16,574 nucleotides of DNA from JANWHZ01 sp035758575 (GCA_035758575.1 DASTXH010000064.1:1-16574), one strand, 5' to 3'. Shown: positions 6,107 through 13,425, counted from the first letter of the stretch. Program-made: numbers and translations. The notes: generated by a model not told the origin, from the sequence alone.

Positions 6107-7267
6107 TTATTTCGCTTGTGCCTGTTCTAATAATACCATTGCCAGGTGTCTTGCTGCATCCGGACGTGCAAGGGTAGATAGCTTTGCGCCCAAATTATGG
6201 CGCACATCGGGGTGATCCAGCAGTTCCTGGATGGCTAGGCCCAGGCGATTCTTCTGGTTCGACTCGTCTTCTCCTAAGTATACGATGGCGTCCAGGCCTT
6301 GCATAACCTTAGCATGGTGCTCCTGCCATACCAGCTGTTTTGCCGGGATGATAATGCAGGCTTTGTGCTGCTGCGCAAACTCCACGATGCCAGTGGCACC
6401 ACCGCGGGCAATGATCACATCTGCCGCGCCGCTATAGCGATACAGATCGGTCACAAAGCCTTTTACCAGTATTCGCTTGCGCGCCTCGCCCAAGTGCAGG
6501 TCATCGTAGGATTTGGCTACATGTTCCTCAAGCGATCGACCGGCAATGTGCACGATAGCAAGCCTTGGGTAGCGTTCCATTAATGCGTTCGCATTATGCA
6601 CCACAGCCCGGTTCAACTGTGCGGCACCATTACCGCCGCCCGTCACCAATACTATCTGCTCATACGCATCGAGATCCAGTTCCTTACGATACGTATGTTG
6701 TAATTTTTGCGTAACCGGTACGAATGCGTCACTGACGGGTATACCGACCATCACGGTCTTGTCACGTGGGTATGGATACAGATCTACCGGCAATGATACG
6801 GCATGCAGGGCCGCCCAGCGTGCGATAATACGATTTGCCAGACTAGGCATACTGTCTGAATCGTGGGTGATGTAGGGCACGCCGTTCAACTTCCCTGCCA
6901 GCGCCACCGGCACACTTACGAAGCCGCCACGGGTAAAAATTACCCGTGGCTTCAGACGACGCATCAGCCAATAGCTCTGCCAAATCCCTATCAACACCCA
7001 GATGGCGTCACGAATATTCTTCCCCTGAGTCTCCAGGTCGAACAGCTGCCGCCACCCTTCCCCGTGGTAGCGCCGGAATTTTCCTGCACGAACCATGTAT
7101 ACCTCATCTATGGCGCTATGCGCCGCCGGCACATCACCCAGTTTGTCGCCTTTTTGGCCGATATACACCGTTTGGATATCCGACCGCAACTTTTTCAATT
7201 CAGTCGCGACTGCCAGGAGCGGCGTTATGTGCCCCCCTGAGCCGCCGGCGGTCAATACTACCCGCAT
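6107..7267 (-). CDS. murG: MurG, lipid II-forming N-acetylglucosaminyltransferase
   Basis: MurG transfers GlcNAc from UDP-GlcNAc to lipid I at the inner face of the membrane, giving lipid II. The protein (386 aa) has the GT-B fold of family 28. The N-terminal glycine loop is GGSGGHITP (8-16). The C-terminal domain carries GGGNGAAQLN (210-219), equivalent to the GGSxGAxxLN loop, and the nucleotide-sugar site ARGGATGIVEF (R288, E296), then IIIPAKQLVWQEHHAKV. The frame is open further upstream to 7369, but the start at 7267 is supported by GGAGG at 7276-7280, 8 nt before the ATG, and by the standard MRVVLTAGG beginning. Its first 68 nt overlap the end of ftsW in another frame, suggesting coupled translation. 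ftsQ follows. Confidence 0.95.
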   Translation of the reverse strand: MRVVLTAGGSGGHITPLLAVATELKKLRSDIQTVYIGQKGDKLGDVPAAHSAIDEVYMVRAGKFRRYHGEGWRQLFDLETQGKNIRDAIWVLIGIWQSYWLMRRLKPRVIFTRGGFVSVPVALAGKLNGVPYITHDSDSMPSLANRIIARWAALHAVSLPVDLYPYPRDKTVMVGIPVSDAFVPVTQKLQHTYRKELDLDAYEQIVLVTGGGNGAAQLNRAVVHNANALMERYPRLAIVHIAGRSLEEHVAKSYDDLHLGEARKRILVKGFVTDLYRYSGAADVIIARGGATGIVEFAQQHKACIIIPAKQLVWQEHHAKVMQGLDAIVYLGEDESNQKNRLGLAIQELLDHPDVRHNLGAKLSTLARPDAARHLAMVLLEQAQAK

Positions 7268-8489
7268 GCGCCATTCCTCCGTTACGTTGCCTGTCATACG
7301 TTGTATAACGTGAAATCTGAAATAGCACCCCAATAGCCGCCAATGCGAAGATAATACTAGTGCCGCCATAGCTGACGAACGGCAGCGTAATGCCCTTCAG
7401 GGGCAATACGCCGATCATGGCGCCAATATTCACCAGCGACTGTACACTGAACCACGTGAAGATGCCTACGGCCAGCAACCGACTAAAGTTGTCAGGCGCA
7501 CGCTCCGCTATCTGCTTGATGCGCACAAACAGCGCGACAAACACGCCCAGCAACACCACCGAGCCGATAAAACCGAACTTTTCGGCATAGATAGCAAAGA
7601 TTGAGTCATTTGCCGCCTCCGGCAGATAGCCATACGCCTGCACACTGCTGCCCAAACCCAATCCGGCCATGCCGCCCGAGCCTACGGCAATCAGCGCCTG
7701 GCAGGCTTGATAGCCAGAACTGCTTTGGCAGTTGGACGATGGATGTAGATAGGTCATCAGGCGGTCACGCCGATACGGCATCAGGGCTACCAACACGGCA
7801 CAGCACAGCACGATAATACCTGATATAAACAGCAGACGCTTCAAGGGCATGCCAGCCACAAACAGCATGGCTCCCATAATCAGCAGGATAACACCCGTAG
7901 AGCCCAGGTCGCTCTGTACACCAGCCACAATTACCAATATCACGCCCAACACTATGCCTACTGGCCGCAGCGTTCTCTTTAGGTCACGGATCGTTCCATT
8001 GCCGATGCCAGTAGCCAACATACCCGCCAGCCACACCAGCACGGCGAATTTCAATAACTCCACCGACTGGAACGACAAGCTGCCCAGGCGCACCCAGCGG
8101 TGTGCCGGATAATTAGGGTTTACGGGCATAACCAGCGCCAGGAGCGTTGCCCCAGCGGCAAATGCCATGAGTGGCTTCGCCCACTGGCGCCACTTGTCCA
8201 GCGGCACCTGAGCAGCAACCACCAGTGCTACTAACCCCAAGGCGATTGCAATCAGCTGGCGCACGGTATAAAAATTACTGCTGGATCGAGATACTGCGCT
8301 CAGCGCCGGGCTAATAGAAAAAATAACGATCAGACCCACCGCCAACAAAATTGCCGTGATGACCAGCAGCCAGTAATCTGGGCGGTGCCGGCGCGACGAA
8401 TCGAACGTACTACCAGACGACGGACGACGCAGCGAGCGCAACCCGTTGTTCACCGCTCTCCCGTTAGTGGCTGTAGATCGCGGCCCCAC
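7200..8489 (-). CDS. ftsW: FtsW, SEDS-family septal peptidoglycan glycosyltransferase
   Basis: FtsW polymerises lipid II into glycan strands together with the class B PBP at the septum. It has 429 residues, with a polar basic N-terminus (1-38) and about ten hydrophobic helices from 40 to 393. Family signatures are AHRWVRLGSLSFQSVELLKF (129-148), SDLGST (193-198), the catalytic-loop aspartate D295 in LPEAANDSIFAI, and FVSYGGTSII near 371-380. The usual HTD around the aspartate is AND, keeping the essential Asp. The outer loop has two cysteines, C254 and C263, in place of the common acidic stretch, and they may form a disulfide. The start is GTG 8489, 12 nt after mraY. An alternative GTG at codon 13 has GGGAGA just upstream, so the start is uncertain by 12 residues. 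The C-terminal tail overlaps murG. Confidence 0.95.
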   Translation of the reverse strand: MGPRSTATNGRAVNNGLRSLRRPSSGSTFDSSRRHRPDYWLLVITAILLAVGLIVIFSISPALSAVSRSSSNFYTVRQLIAIALGLVALVVAAQVPLDKWRQWAKPLMAFAAGATLLALVMPVNPNYPAHRWVRLGSLSFQSVELLKFAVLVWLAGMLATGIGNGTIRDLKRTLRPVGIVLGVILVIVAGVQSDLGSTGVILLIMGAMLFVAGMPLKRLLFISGIIVLCCAVLVALMPYRRDRLMTYLHPSSNCQSSSGYQACQALIAVGSGGMAGLGLGSSVQAYGYLPEAANDSIFAIYAEKFGFIGSVVLLGVFVALFVRIKQIAERAPDNFSRLLAVGIFTWFSVQSLVNIGAMIGVLPLKGITLPFVSYGGTSIIFALAAIGVLFQISRYTTYDRQRNGGMAHAGSIDRRRLRGAHNAAPGSRD

Positions 8490-8501
8490 TGTCTACCTGC
8501 T

Positions 8502-9545
8502 TTAGGCGTACTTGCCGATTAAGAACAGTAGCAGCCCAAGAATCGCAGATATCTGGCCTAGAATCCAAAACCGCATCGTCACCTTGGTTTCGGGCCAACC
8601 GATAGCCTCGAAATGATGATGGATCGGTGAAGACAAAAACACTTTCTTGCCATGGCGCAGCTTCTTTGATAGACGATTGATGATCACCGAACCTGTTTCC
8701 ATGACATACACAGCTCCGATTACCGGTAACACGTACACCGTGTTGGTTTGCATGGCTATGATGCCGAGCGCCGTGCCCAACGCAAAGGCGCCCGAATCGC
8801 CCATAAAAAACCGCGCCGGAAAGATATTAAACCAAGTATAACTAAGGATGGCGCCTACCACCGTCATACAGAATGCCGCTAAGGCGTATTTGCCCTCGAT
8901 AGCACAGATAATACTATAGGTAAGAAACGACATGCCCAGCAGCCCACCGGCAAGACCGTCAAGGCCGTCGGTAATGTTCACCGCATGTGCCGTGGCAATC
9001 ACCACAATCGCAAATAAAACTACTACAAATACGCCCAAGTAAATATCGTGGAAGTACGGCACATACACATGCGTTACGCCCAGCTTGTCGAAGAACCACC
9101 AGCCGCCCACCACAGCCACCAGGCTATGGAGCGCAAACTTGGTTTTGGCGCGCATACCGGCAATACTGCTGGAGCCGCGGATGTTCATGAGGTCATCCAA
9201 CAACCCCACCCCGCCAGCCGCCACCATACCTGCCAGCGGCAGCCAGGTCTGGCCACGGCTAAGATTGGCAATAAGCGTTACGATGGCTACGGACAGGATA
9301 AATATTAGCCCTGCCATGGTGGGTATATGCCGCTTGTGTTTGGCGGCGTGCAGCTTGTTGTACACGGTGGCCGTGCCGCCGCTCCAAGCCTCGGTGCGCT
9401 GCTGCTTCCACCACTCGCGCTTGTATGCAATCGTTGTGTAGAGCGGCGTCAAGATGGTGCTGAGCAAAAAGCCCAGAAAGCCTAAAACTAAGATACGAAC
9501 CAGGGTACTATCGAGCAGTGTAACATGCAACGTTCCGGCAGTCAT
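8502..9545 (-). CDS. mraY: MraY, phospho-MurNAc-pentapeptide translocase
   Basis: MraY couples UDP-MurNAc-pentapeptide to undecaprenyl phosphate, making lipid I, the first membrane step of peptidoglycan synthesis. The 347-residue protein has about ten transmembrane helices. Signatures in order are HIPTMAGL (73-80), the aspartate pair D117/D118 in LLDDLMN, NITDGLDGLAGG (190-201), FMGDSGAFALG (247-257), the HHH motif at 309-311 in SSPIHHHFEAIGW, and TKVTMRFWI close to the end. Length and all catalytic residues are normal. It sits between the PBP gene (58-bp gap) and ftsW (12-bp gap). The gap before it holds a TATAAT box, so mraY and the genes after it may have their own promoter. Only a distant AAGG precedes the ATG, so the ribosome-binding site is weak. 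Confidence 0.97.
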   Translation of the reverse strand: MTAGTLHVTLLDSTLVRILVLGFLGFLLSTILTPLYTTIAYKREWWKQQRTEAWSGGTATVYNKLHAAKHKRHIPTMAGLIFILSVAIVTLIANLSRGQTWLPLAGMVAAGGVGLLDDLMNIRGSSSIAGMRAKTKFALHSLVAVVGGWWFFDKLGVTHVYVPYFHDIYLGVFVVVLFAIVVIATAHAVNITDGLDGLAGGLLGMSFLTYSIICAIEGKYALAAFCMTVVGAILSYTWFNIFPARFFMGDSGAFALGTALGIIAMQTNTVYVLPVIGAVYVMETGSVIINRLSKKLRHGKKVFLSSPIHHHFEAIGWPETKVTMRFWILGQISAILGLLLFLIGKYA

Positions 9546-9592
9546 AAAATAGTCGTAAGCCTTATTTCTTTCTTAATTGTTCCTTGCCTCAT

Positions 9593-9623
9593 ATTATACA
9601 CGCCTACGACTTAGGCGTCACAA
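9593..9623 (-). promoter_or_regulatory. Possible internal promoter before mraY with a dyad in the spacer
   Basis: Read on the - strand: TTGTGA (9618-9623), a 19-bp spacer, then a perfect TATAAT (9593-9598). The spacer is nearly filled by a perfect 7-bp hairpin, ACGCCTA / TAGGCGT, with a 5-nt loop (9600-9618), which also spans the stop codon of the PBP gene. It could be an internal promoter with an operator, or an RNA hairpin. The -35 is 4 of 6 and the spacer is long. Confidence 0.4.
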
Positions 9624-11427
9624 ACGAGTTGTCTATCAGCATGTGGGCGATGTCGCCGAAAACTGGCTGGCCGGCATTCGATCCAGCATACCCGGCCACA
9701 TTCGGCTCGATATTAAACACCGCAACCACATATTGTGGCGAATTGCCGCCGATAAAGCCCAGATAGGTACCGTTATATTTATTCTTGTAGTAGCCGCCAT
9801 TTGGATCAGCAATCTGTGCCGTGCCGGTTTTACCGCCTACGATATAGCCCGCGGGGAATGTCATGTAGCTGAAGCCCTCGTGGTAGTAATTACTTACCAC
9901 GCCTTCCATTAGCGGAATGAGTTCACTGCCGATGTTACTCTGTACCACGTGCCGCCCTACCACTTTCGGCCTGTTCGGGGTCGTCGTGCCGTCGGCATGA
10001 ACGATCTGGTCTATCAGTGTCGGTTGATAGTACGTGCCACCATTGAGCACGCTGGACAGCGCCGCCGCCATCTGCAGCGCGGTTACCTGCACGCCCTGGC
10101 CGAACGAAGTGTTGGCGTATGTCAGGTCTATCGCCGGGGTAGACAGGTTGTCATCCGGCACCACACCGCTTGACTCGTAGCCCTGCTCGATATTCGTTGG
10201 CTCGCCCAGACGGAAACGGCTCACCATATAGTCGTGCCAGGCGGTAATACCATGGCCGTTTATATCGGTGCCGCCGGGCTTGCTCATCTGCATCAGCATC
10301 CAGGTCGCGCCGGTATTGAGCGATAACGACAGTGTGCTGGCCACGCTCTGTTGGCGGGCGCCGCCATCTTCTTCGATGTCGGTGATATTGAAGCCGTCTA
10401 TTACCCAATGTGCCGGATCGTAGAACGTTGAATCTGGCTGGATGACCTCCTGGTCAAGTGCGGCTGAGGTAGTAAGCGTTTTCATAGTAGAGCCCGGCTC
10501 GATGGCGTTCGATACGGTGCCGTTTTGGAAAATGCTGGGGTCTATAACGTTTTGGTAATTTGCTGGGTCATACGACGGGTAGTTGGCCATGGCCTTGACC
10601 TGGCCCGTGTTGGGATCCATTACCAGCGCGCTGATGCCCTTGGACTTAGTCTTGGTATATTCGTTTGCTAGGATCTGCTCCAGATGCGCCTGCATGGGCA
10701 GATTCAGGGTGGTTACGATGTTGTCACCGTTCTGGGGCGCAGTTTCGGTGTTGCCTTTGGTGGCAGCCAGCGGCACTCCATATACGTCCGTTACTGCCTT
10801 CACCTTCCCCGGTTTGCCCGAAAGTTGGCCATTGAGCGCCTGCTCCAGGCCATATTGCCCGTTGCCTTCGGTATCCACAAAACCCAACACTTGTGCCGCC
10901 AGTGTGCCCTGCGGGTAGGTGCGATAATCTTGCCCCTGCGTACCCACTCCTGGTATCTTCAGCCCCAAAATTTGTTTGCTTTGCGTGTCGGTCAGCTTGC
11001 GCGCCAGCACCACATAGCGCGTGCCCTGCGTACGCATCAGATCGGCATATTTGCCGCTGTCGCCGCCGATAATGGCGGTAATCTTATCGGCCGATTGGTC
11101 GGGTTGTTTTACGTATGTGGGGTCAGCATACAGCGTAAACAACTCCTGGTTCAAGACGATGGGTATAATCTGGTTGCCGTCGTGCGCCTCGATGATGCCG
11201 CGCGACGCCGGGATGTCGTATTGCTTCAGTTGGTCGCTGAGCGCGGCATTCTTGTAGTAGCCATAACGGATAATCTGCACATAAAACAATCGCAAGCCAA
11301 ACAGCGCTATCAACGCCAGCAAAACGCCATATATCACGTGGATCCGGGTTACGGCATGCACTGCACCACCGCCGTCAGAGGACGGCCGGTTATTATTCGG
11401 TATACGGGTGCGAAGTGTTGGATTCAC
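9604..11427 (-). CDS. ftsI: Class B penicillin-binding protein, septal transpeptidase (FtsI/PBP2b-like)
   Basis: This 607-residue enzyme cross-links septal peptidoglycan as the partner of FtsW. It has a short cytoplasmic tail, one membrane anchor at about residues 30-50, a dimerisation/pedestal region (about 60-240, with the RG of PASRGIIEAHDG) and a transpeptidase domain. All three active-site motifs are present: S313-TM-K316 in EPGSTMKTLT, S369-L-N371 in LSLNTGA, and K533-TGT in GGKTGTAQI. No PASTA repeats follow; the protein ends soon after the transpeptidase domain (DNSFVTPKS). The start is GTG 11427, 17 nt after the ftsL-like gene, with no clear Shine-Dalgarno. The gene symbol is given by position and domain type. 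It could equally be called pbpB or spoVD-like. Confidence 0.95.
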   Translation of the reverse strand: MNPTLRTRIPNNNRPSSDGGGAVHAVTRIHVIYGVLLALIALFGLRLFYVQIIRYGYYKNAALSDQLKQYDIPASRGIIEAHDGNQIIPIVLNQELFTLYADPTYVKQPDQSADKITAIIGGDSGKYADLMRTQGTRYVVLARKLTDTQSKQILGLKIPGVGTQGQDYRTYPQGTLAAQVLGFVDTEGNGQYGLEQALNGQLSGKPGKVKAVTDVYGVPLAATKGNTETAPQNGDNIVTTLNLPMQAHLEQILANEYTKTKSKGISALVMDPNTGQVKAMANYPSYDPANYQNVIDPSIFQNGTVSNAIEPGSTMKTLTTSAALDQEVIQPDSTFYDPAHWVIDGFNITDIEEDGGARQQSVASTLSLSLNTGATWMLMQMSKPGGTDINGHGITAWHDYMVSRFRLGEPTNIEQGYESSGVVPDDNLSTPAIDLTYANTSFGQGVQVTALQMAAALSSVLNGGTYYQPTLIDQIVHADGTTTPNRPKVVGRHVVQSNIGSELIPLMEGVVSNYYHEGFSYMTFPAGYIVGGKTGTAQIADPNGGYYKNKYNGTYLGFIGGNSPQYVVAVFNIEPNVAGYAGSNAGQPVFGDIAHMLIDNSFVTPKS

Positions 11428-11444
11428 GGAAACGTTAGGGCGGA

Positions 11445-11798
11445 TTAATTTGAAGCGGTTACGGTTGCCTCAGGCGATACCGGTACCATGGTACTGGCAA
11501 CGGAGCTGGTCTGCACGCGGTTCAACGACTGAAGCCGGGCTGAAGCCAGTGCCAAGTTGTCGTGGTCAGATTGCAGCTGCGCCTGCTTGGCCTGGAGGTC
11601 ATTTATCTGGTATCCATAGGCGTTTGTCTTGGTGACTTGCGTAAGGTACAACAAGCCCACCAGTGACGTAAGAACAATAAGAATAATAGTGTTGCTCACA
11701 GGGCCAAGCCGACGCTCGCGCACGCCAAAACTGACGACGTTTTGGTTCCGGCTGGCGTATTGGCCGCGGCTCATGCTGAGCGCACTTGAATAAGTCAT
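11445..11798 (-). CDS. ftsL: FtsL-like divisome coiled-coil membrane protein
   Basis: The 117-residue protein has a basic N-terminal cytoplasmic segment (RERRLGPVSN, 27-36) and one transmembrane helix (about 36-56, NTIILIVLTSLVGLLYLTQV). A heptad-like region rich in Gln, Leu and Ala follows (about 60-95, INDLQAKQAQLQSDHDNLAL) and then a Thr/Val/Ser tail. This topology, and the place directly between rsmH and the septal PBP gene, is that of FtsL, which with FtsB/DivIC and FtsQ activates FtsWI. FtsL sequences diverge strongly, so the call rests on topology and context. The leader is A-rich with two GC-rich hairpins further upstream and no Shine-Dalgarno. The small ORF at 11894-11956 lies between this gene and rsmH. 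Confidence 0.8.
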   Translation of the reverse strand: MTYSSALSMSRGQYASRNQNVVSFGVRERRLGPVSNTIILIVLTSLVGLLYLTQVTKTNAYGYQINDLQAKQAQLQSDHDNLALASARLQSLNRVQTSSVASTMVPVSPEATVTASN

Positions 11799-11833
11799 AG
11801 CATGGGTCTTTCTGTTTTTATGTTTGTTTTTGC

Positions 11834-11870
11834 GCGGCTTTCGCCGCAGACGCCCCTAATTTTGAGGGCG
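11834..11870 (-). other. Two GC-rich hairpins in the ftsL leader, one with a GAAA loop
   Basis: In the - strand transcript, CGCCCT pairs with GGGGCG (11851-11870, 8-nt loop, one U-G pair). It is followed three bases later by GCGGC-GAAA-GCCGC (11834-11847), a 5-bp stem capped by a GNRA tetraloop. A-rich sequence without a U-tract follows to the ftsL start, so this is not a standard terminator. It may be an mRNA processing or stability element. Confidence 0.5.
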
Positions 11871-11893
11871 CCGGCGGCTAATACCATTGCCGT

Positions 11894-11956
11894 CTACTCT
11901 TCCACGCGTACGTGGATTTTGAACGAGCTGGAACGTCCCTTTACTGGAATTGGCAT
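11894..11956 (-). CDS. Possible 20-residue micro-ORF between rsmH and ftsL
   Basis: Nineteen nt after the rsmH stop, ATG begins a 20-codon frame reading MPIPVKGRSSS and FKIHVRVEE, then TAG. AAGGAA at 11965-11970 lies 8 nt before the ATG, a better ribosome-binding site than most annotated genes here have. The peptide is basic at the N-terminus with an alternating hydrophobic end. It could be a leader peptide coupling rsmH to ftsL translation, or chance. I know no family for it. Confidence 0.35.
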   Translation of the reverse strand: MPIPVKGRSSSFKIHVRVEE

Positions 11957-11975
11957 TGCCTTCGTTCCTTTCTTT

Positions 11976-12866
11976 TTATTTTTTTATTTTCGCTGCGGCG
12001 CGGAGTTTTGCACTCCTTGCACGCGGGTTAAAAACTATTTCATCTTCGCTTGCCGTGACAGGATGTTTGGTAAGCAAACGAAGTGTTGCATCGTAGCGGT
12101 CACCACCGGCTTCGCTGAACGCCTTTTTGACCAAACGGTCTTCGAGGCTATGGAAGCTTATAACGGCTATGCGTCCACCCGGATTCAGTAGCTGCATCCA
12201 TAGGGGCAGACCCTGCTCCAGTAGCGCTAATTCGTTGTTCACGGCAATACGGATTGCCTGGAACGTACGCGTTGCGGGATGTACTTTACTGTGCCCCGAC
12301 CAGGCACGGCTTGCGATGCGGGCGAGCTCGACTGTGGTTGTGATGGGCCGGTTTTCAACGATTAACGTCGCAATCCGCTTTGCCTTCGGCTCTTCGCCAT
12401 ACTGTGTCAGGATATCCGCAAGCTGAGCGTGTGAATATCGGTTTACGATATCCGCAGCAGTCAGTTGCTGGGTTTGGTCCATCCGCATGTCTAGCGGGCC
12501 GTCGGCTCCTATCGAGAACCCTCGAGCTGCTTCGTTAAGGTGCGGTGACGATACGCCTAGGTCTGCCAGTATCAGGTCGAACCCCCTGCCCTCACCTATC
12601 AGCCGTTGCGTTGCGGTTAAAAAATCATTGTGCATGATCTTTGCTCCGTATGCGCCGAACTTTTCAGTCAGGACGTCCATAGCACGTTGATCGCGGTCTA
12701 CTAATACCGCTTTGTCTGTACTACCGGTCCGCTCTAGTACCGCACTAGCGTGTCCGCCGTATCCTGCCGTTACATCCAGGTACGATTCACCTGGACTCGG
12801 ATCAAGATACTGCAACACTTCATGCAGTAACACTGGAAGGTGCAATTGGATATCGTTTTGGTGCAT
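11976..12866 (-). CDS. rsmH: RsmH (MraW), 16S rRNA C1402 N4-methyltransferase
   Basis: RsmH methylates N4 of cytidine 1402 in the 16S rRNA decoding centre using S-adenosylmethionine. The protein has 296 residues, slightly short of the usual 300-315. Visible motifs are LPVLLHEVLQYLDP at the N-terminus, the SAM-binding YLDVTAGYGGHA (29-40), VDRDQRAMDVL, DLGVSSPHLNEAARGFS (about 106-122), DGPLDMRMD (about 125-134), NPGGRIAVISFHSLEDRLVK (about 228-247), and a Lys-rich end (AAAKIKK). The start at 12866 is the only sensible Met, and the sequence before it is A-rich without a Shine-Dalgarno. A 555-bp spacer separates it from mraZ, unusually long for this junction. Confidence 0.96.
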   Translation of the reverse strand: MHQNDIQLHLPVLLHEVLQYLDPSPGESYLDVTAGYGGHASAVLERTGSTDKAVLVDRDQRAMDVLTEKFGAYGAKIMHNDFLTATQRLIGEGRGFDLILADLGVSSPHLNEAARGFSIGADGPLDMRMDQTQQLTAADIVNRYSHAQLADILTQYGEEPKAKRIATLIVENRPITTTVELARIASRAWSGHSKVHPATRTFQAIRIAVNNELALLEQGLPLWMQLLNPGGRIAVISFHSLEDRLVKKAFSEAGGDRYDATLRLLTKHPVTASEDEIVFNPRARSAKLRAAAKIKK

Positions 12867-13421
12867 CTTGCTTTTTATTTTTGCTGCTTACCCAATAAAG
12901 TGCAAGCAGGAAATTTTTGTTTTTCTAGCGCACGTACTATTTTTTGTACGGACGCCGCAAGGTCACCTAATCAGCAGTCAGCTTTTTGTTTTTTTGTTGT
13001 TTTTGTTTTTGTAGGTGAAACCGTCGGTGGTATGCAAGGAAGATGTTCGACAAAGCGAACGAGATTTTAAAAATCCTAAAACTTCTTACAGCCGTTGGTT
13101 TCCAGTTTGAGAGACTTATGTGTGAGGTGGAGTTTTGGGAGGTGTTTAGAGTAAAGTACGTGGGTTTTTATAGTGGTGCCCGCTCCGGTCCACTTGCTGG
13201 CTGCCGATTAGCTGACCTCGCATACGAGACACCCTAAAGGGTTTCTCGTCGGAGCTTGCGAAATAAATTCGCATTCGCCCTGACAGGCGAGCCGCTCCTG
13301 CTCTTCCCGAACCGCAAAGCTGCAAGCTGAGCGTCAGAGAAAAGGGTGACGTTTTTTGAAGTAACTAATCGGACTATTTTCTGAATTGTTAAAGAACTTT
13401 TTTGTAGCGGCAACGTAAGGG
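12867..13421 (-). other. Long structured spacer between mraZ and rsmH
   Basis: The spacer is 555 bp and the neighbouring dcw gaps are 60 bp or less, apart from the one before ftsL. Read on the - strand it holds a possible 63-codon ORF (13234-13425); a bracket AGCTTGC / GCAAGCT around an inner hairpin TGCGAA-TTTAT-TTCGCA; a strong hairpin at 13224-13249; GTTCG-CTTTGT-CGAAC (13045-13060); an A/C-rich tract enclosed by TCACCTA / TAGGTGA (12963-13018); CGTAC / GTACG (12933-12950); and CTGCTT / AAGCAG (12884-12909) near the rsmH start, with a TGGGT in its loop. I saw no match to RNase P RNA, tmRNA, SRP RNA, tRNA or a known riboswitch. It may be a regulatory leader or an unrecognised small RNA. Confidence 0.55.
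13224..13249. other. Strong hairpin at the end of the 63-codon ORF
   Basis: ACGAGA (13224-13229) pairs with TCTCGT (13244-13249) and, after one mismatch, ACCC pairs with GGGT around the loop TAAA. The stop codon of the possible ORF (13234-13236) lies within it. There is no U-tract on the - strand, so it is a weak terminator candidate at best. It could attenuate or process the mraZ transcript before rsmH. Confidence 0.5.
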
Positions 13422-13425
13422 TCAC
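13234..13425 (-). CDS. Possible small basic protein overlapping the mraZ stop
   Basis: A GTG-initiated frame of 63 codons begins inside the mraZ stop (GTGA, 4-nt overlap), the classic layout of translational coupling. The product is basic and hydrophilic (starts TLTLPLQKSSLTIQK, ends NLFRKLRRETL) with no membrane segment or recognised motif. Against it: codon choice is less C-ending than in the neighbours, and the same bases form RNA-like inverted repeats. If real it would be co-expressed with MraZ. It could equally be an open frame over a structured RNA. Confidence 0.3.
   Translation of the reverse strand: MTLTLPLQKSSLTIQKIVRLVTSKNVTLFSDAQLAALRFGKSRSGSPVRANANLFRKLRRETL

Noticed and set aside
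7268..7369. Longer MurG N-terminus
   Set aside because: It would extend the overlap with ftsW and bypass the GGAGG site; the family begins at the MRVVLTAGG position.
13043..13237. 64-codon + strand ORF in the mraZ-rsmH spacer
   Set aside because: Opposite to the operon, no Shine-Dalgarno or promoter, and it runs through RNA-like hairpins.
13331..13358. CGTCA / TGACG stem followed by TTTTTT on the + strand
   Set aside because: Looks like a terminator, but only a 5-bp stem with a 10-nt loop, on the strand with no gene ending there.
13201..13421. RNase P RNA, tmRNA or SRP RNA in the spacer
   Set aside because: The conserved cores (GAGGAAAGTCC, the tmRNA TTCGA arm, the SRP GGAAGNAGCAGCC loop) were not found on either strand.
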